Shown one piece after another: positions 5,595-7,238 of a stretch of DNA of 7,238 nt (positions within the stretch are counted from its first letter, which is position 1; every line of letters begins with the position of its first letter). Under the pieces are notes generated by a model that was not told the origin of the DNA, did not search any database, and saw nothing but the letters and a program-made list of their open reading frames with translations. A program made the translations under genes and the position numbers. Source of the stretch: Syntrophomonadaceae bacterium. GTDB taxonomy: Bacteria; Bacillota; Dethiobacteria; DTU022. Location: the NCBI GenBank assembly GCA_007136055.1, contig SLHT01000155.1:1-7238 (forward strand), in the 5' to 3' direction.

Positions 5595-6839
5595 TTGGAG
5601 ACGGAAAAAATTAAAACGATGACTCTGAATGACCTGCATCGTCTGGCTAAAGAGCATGAAATTAAAGGCCAGTCTACTATGCGCAAACAAGAGCTGATCG
5701 ATTCACTGACCAAGCTATTCTCTGAAAACGGTGAACAGTTCAGTGCTTCGGGAATGCTCGAAATAATGCCGGACGGTTTTGGATTTTTGCGGCGGAAAAA
5801 ATATTATTTCTCAGAAGATGATATTTATATTTCTGCTTCACAGATTCGACGTTTCAATATGCGTACCGGTGATATAATAAGTGGCCGCATCCGGCCTCCT
5901 AAAGATAATGAAAGGTACTACGCTCTTTTACAGGTTGAACATATGAACGGAGAAGATCCTGAAAACTTTTCCAGCCGGCAGGGTTTTCGCAGCCTGGTTC
6001 CGATCCATCCGGAAGAAGTCATTCAAATGGAAACAAAACAAAATATCCTCTCTACCAGGATAATCGACCTTTTAATACCTGTTGGCAAGGGTCAACGCGG
6101 CCTGGTTGTATCGCCACCTAAGGCAGGTAAAACCATGCTTCTTAAACAGTTGGCTAACAGCATATCTGTAAACCATCCCGAAATTGAGCTCATTATCCTG
6201 CTTATCGACGAAAGGCCTGAAGAAGTTACCGATATGGAGCGTAGTGTCGATGCTGATGTGGTCAGCTCTACCTTTGACCAGAAACCCGATAATCACATCC
6301 ATATTGCTGAATTGGTCCTTGAAAGGTCACAGCGCCTTGTTGAACAGGGTCGTGATGTCGCAGTTCTTCTCGACAGTATTACCAGGCTGACAAGAGCTTA
6401 CAATCTTGTCATACCGCCAAGCGGCAGGACCCTTTCAGGCGGAATTGATCCCGGTGCATTTTACAAACCGAAACGCTTTTTCGGTGCGGCAAGAAACATT
6501 GACGGTGGGGGCAGCCTGACAGTTTTGGCCACTGCCATCGTTGATACTGGCAGTCGAATGGACGATGTGGTTTATGAAGAGTTTAAAGGGACAGGAAACA
6601 TGGAACTGCATCTGGATCGCCGTATAGCCGAGCGCCGTATTTTTCCGGCTATTGATATTTCCCGGTCTGGAACCCGCCGGGAAGAACTGCTGCTGGATGA
6701 ACGCAAAATTGAATTAATGTGGGCGCTTAGAAAAGCGATGGGCAGCAGTACCAGTGTCGAATTTTTGGAAGCCCTGATGGATAGACTGAGAAAAACCAAG
6801 TCAAACGAGGAGTTTTTAAGTAATATGCATACAATGTAA
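5595..6839 (+). CDS. rho: Transcription termination factor Rho
   Basis: A hexameric RNA-dependent ATPase/helicase that loads on untranslated RNA and releases RNA polymerase. From TTG 5595 it has 414 residues, the usual size, with no long N-terminal insertion. The helical N-terminal domain (TLNDLHRLAKEHEIKGQ, about 10-40) leads into a cold-shock-like primary RNA-binding domain (about 53-115) with PDGFGFLR. The ATPase core has Walker A SPPKAGKT (173-180), catalytic-loop IDERPEEVTDM (about 204-214), Walker B VAVLLDSITR (D260), the Q-loop region SGRTLSGGIDPGA (about 276-288), the R-loop region GAARNIDGGGS (about 297-307), and EEFKGTGNMELHLDRRIAERR. All match E. coli Rho closely. The TTG start is chosen from AAGGTGG at 5579-5585; ATG 5619 would remove eight residues and is the only reasonable alternative. 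I saw no promoter directly before it, so it is probably transcribed with the exchanger gene. Confidence 0.98.
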   Translation: METEKIKTMTLNDLHRLAKEHEIKGQSTMRKQELIDSLTKLFSENGEQFSASGMLEIMPDGFGFLRRKKYYFSEDDIYISASQIRRFNMRTGDIISGRIRPPKDNERYYALLQVEHMNGEDPENFSSRQGFRSLVPIHPEEVIQMETKQNILSTRIIDLLIPVGKGQRGLVVSPPKAGKTMLLKQLANSISVNHPEIELIILLIDERPEEVTDMERSVDADVVSSTFDQKPDNHIHIAELVLERSQRLVEQGRDVAVLLDSITRLTRAYNLVIPPSGRTLSGGIDPGAFYKPKRFFGAARNIDGGGSLTVLATAIVDTGSRMDDVVYEEFKGTGNMELHLDRRIAERRIFPAIDISRSGTRREELLLDERKIELMWALRKAMGSSTSVEFLEALMDRLRKTKSNEEFLSNMHTM

Positions 6840-6942
6840 TTCAATCCCCCGGAAAAACTTAAGTTTAAGGCTGTGCAGTTGCAGAAAAGAATGCAATATG
6901 CTATTATTTGTAACCGGGAGAGAAAGAAGGAGGTTGAAGTTC
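6840..6942 (+). promoter_or_regulatory. rho-rpmE intergenic region with an extended -10 promoter and palindrome
   Basis: A good candidate promoter for rpmE lies here: TTGCAG at 6879-6884, a 17-base spacer, and TATTAT at 6902-6907 preceded by TG one base upstream (6899-6900), an extended -10 element that can offset the weak -35. Transcription would start near 6914, leaving a leader of about 29 bases. A 12-base perfect palindrome AAACTTAAGTTT (6855-6866) lies upstream. A short inverted repeat TTGCA-(8)-TGCAA (6879-6896) overlaps the -35 and spacer and could be an operator (inference). AAGGAGG at 6927-6933 is the rpmE Shine-Dalgarno sequence. No terminator was seen after rho. Confidence 0.5.
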
Positions 6943-7140
6943 ATGAAAACTGATTTGCACCCAAAATATCACCGCACCACGGTATCATGTGCATGCGGCG
7001 AAACTTTTGAAACAGGGTCCACCAGTGAAACACTGAAAGTAGAAATATGCTCAAAATGCCATCCCTTTTTTACCGGTAAGCAGAAATTTGTTGATACCGG
7101 AGGGCGTGTTGAGCGCTTTAAACGAAAATATGGAATGTAG
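6943..7140 (+). CDS. rpmE: 50S ribosomal protein L31, zinc-binding (C+) type
   Basis: A small protein of the large ribosomal subunit, bL31, contributing to subunit bridging. Its 65 residues are the normal length. It opens MKTDLHPKYHRTTVSCACGE and ends with the basic segment RVERFKRKYGM. Four cysteines, C16 and C18 (CxC) and C36 and C39 (CxxC), form the zinc site of the C+ form. In B. subtilis this form (RpmE) is the one used when zinc is plentiful, while the cysteine-free YtiA replaces it in starvation. The ATG at 6943 is fixed by AAGGAGG at 6927-6933; an in-frame ATG at 6898 lies inside the promoter region and would add unrelated residues. It follows rho, as in B. subtilis, and is followed at once by a strong terminator. 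Confidence 0.97.
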   Translation: MKTDLHPKYHRTTVSCACGETFETGSTSETLKVEICSKCHPFFTGKQKFVDTGGRVERFKRKYGM

Positions 7141-7146
7141 AACTGG

Positions 7147-7177
7147 GAGCAGGGCATGCGTGCTCTGCTCTTTTTTT
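7147..7177 (+). terminator. Intrinsic (Rho-independent) terminator after rpmE
   Basis: The left arm GAGCAGGGCA (7147-7156), loop TGCG (7157-7160) and right arm TGCTCTGCTC (7161-7170) form a ten-pair stem with a single G-U wobble. A run of seven T residues (7171-7177) follows directly. It begins seven bases after the rpmE stop codon and clearly ends this transcription unit. Confidence 0.94.
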
Positions 7178-7238
7178 AGTGCGATCGGCATGGGCTTATT
7201 TTTGCTGACTGTTTATGTTGTATCTATTTGAGGTGACC
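7178..7238 (+). promoter_or_regulatory. Start of next intergenic region, ending in a probable ribosome binding site
   Basis: The final 61 bases contain no gene of credible length. GAGGTG at 7230-7235 resembles a Shine-Dalgarno sequence and sits at the window edge, so a start codon probably lies just outside. I could not identify a well-spaced promoter in this short stretch. Confidence 0.35.

Noticed and set aside
6898..6942. In-frame ATG 6898 as the rpmE start
   Set aside because: It overlaps the likely -10 promoter element and adds 15 residues absent from L31. AAGGAGG directly supports ATG 6943.
7192..7233. 13-codon hydrophobic frame after the terminator (possible leader peptide)
   Set aside because: It has no ribosome binding site, no regulatory codon run, and it overlaps the probable Shine-Dalgarno sequence of the next gene.

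Overview
The window is a compact run of seven genes, all on the + strand. It looks chromosomal and comes from a low-to-mid GC Gram-positive bacterium (Bacillota/Firmicutes). A Clostridia-type lineage is most likely, but the species cannot be named from this sequence. Three things support this. The murA-type gene, rho and rpmE follow the order known from Bacillus subtilis (murAB/murZ - rho - rpmE). Shine-Dalgarno sequences are strong (AAAGGAGG, CGGAGG, AAGGAGG). TTG and GTG starts are used freely.

Layout: murA (72-1361), encoding the first committed enzyme of peptidoglycan synthesis; an 88-base gap; a membrane-anchored HtrA/DegP-type protease with an acidic tail (1450-2685); after 15 bases, a small alkaline-phosphatase-superfamily metalloenzyme related to cofactor-independent phosphoglycerate mutase (2701-3630); after 54 bases, a metallo-beta-lactamase-fold hydrolase (3685-4299). 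An AT-rich gap of 274 bases without a convincing gene follows (4300-4573). A second group then comprises a sodium/calcium exchanger family protein (4574-5575), rho (5595-6839) only 19 bases downstream, and rpmE for zinc-type ribosomal protein L31 (6943-7140). A strong intrinsic terminator (7147-7177) closes the group. The last bases end in what looks like a ribosome binding site for a gene beyond the window.

The window therefore mixes a conserved housekeeping backbone (cell wall precursor, transcription termination, ribosome) with four genes lodged between murA and rho: envelope protease, orphan phosphatase-type enzyme, MBL hydrolase and cation exchanger. The tight spacing of protease and metalloenzyme, and of exchanger and rho, suggests co-transcription. 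Any functional link among the four inserted genes is inference.

No mobile element, CRISPR array, tRNA or rRNA was seen. Nothing here is clearly a new defence or mobile system. The most open questions are the substrate of the small metalloenzyme, the role of the protease's acidic tail, and the content of the AT-rich gap.
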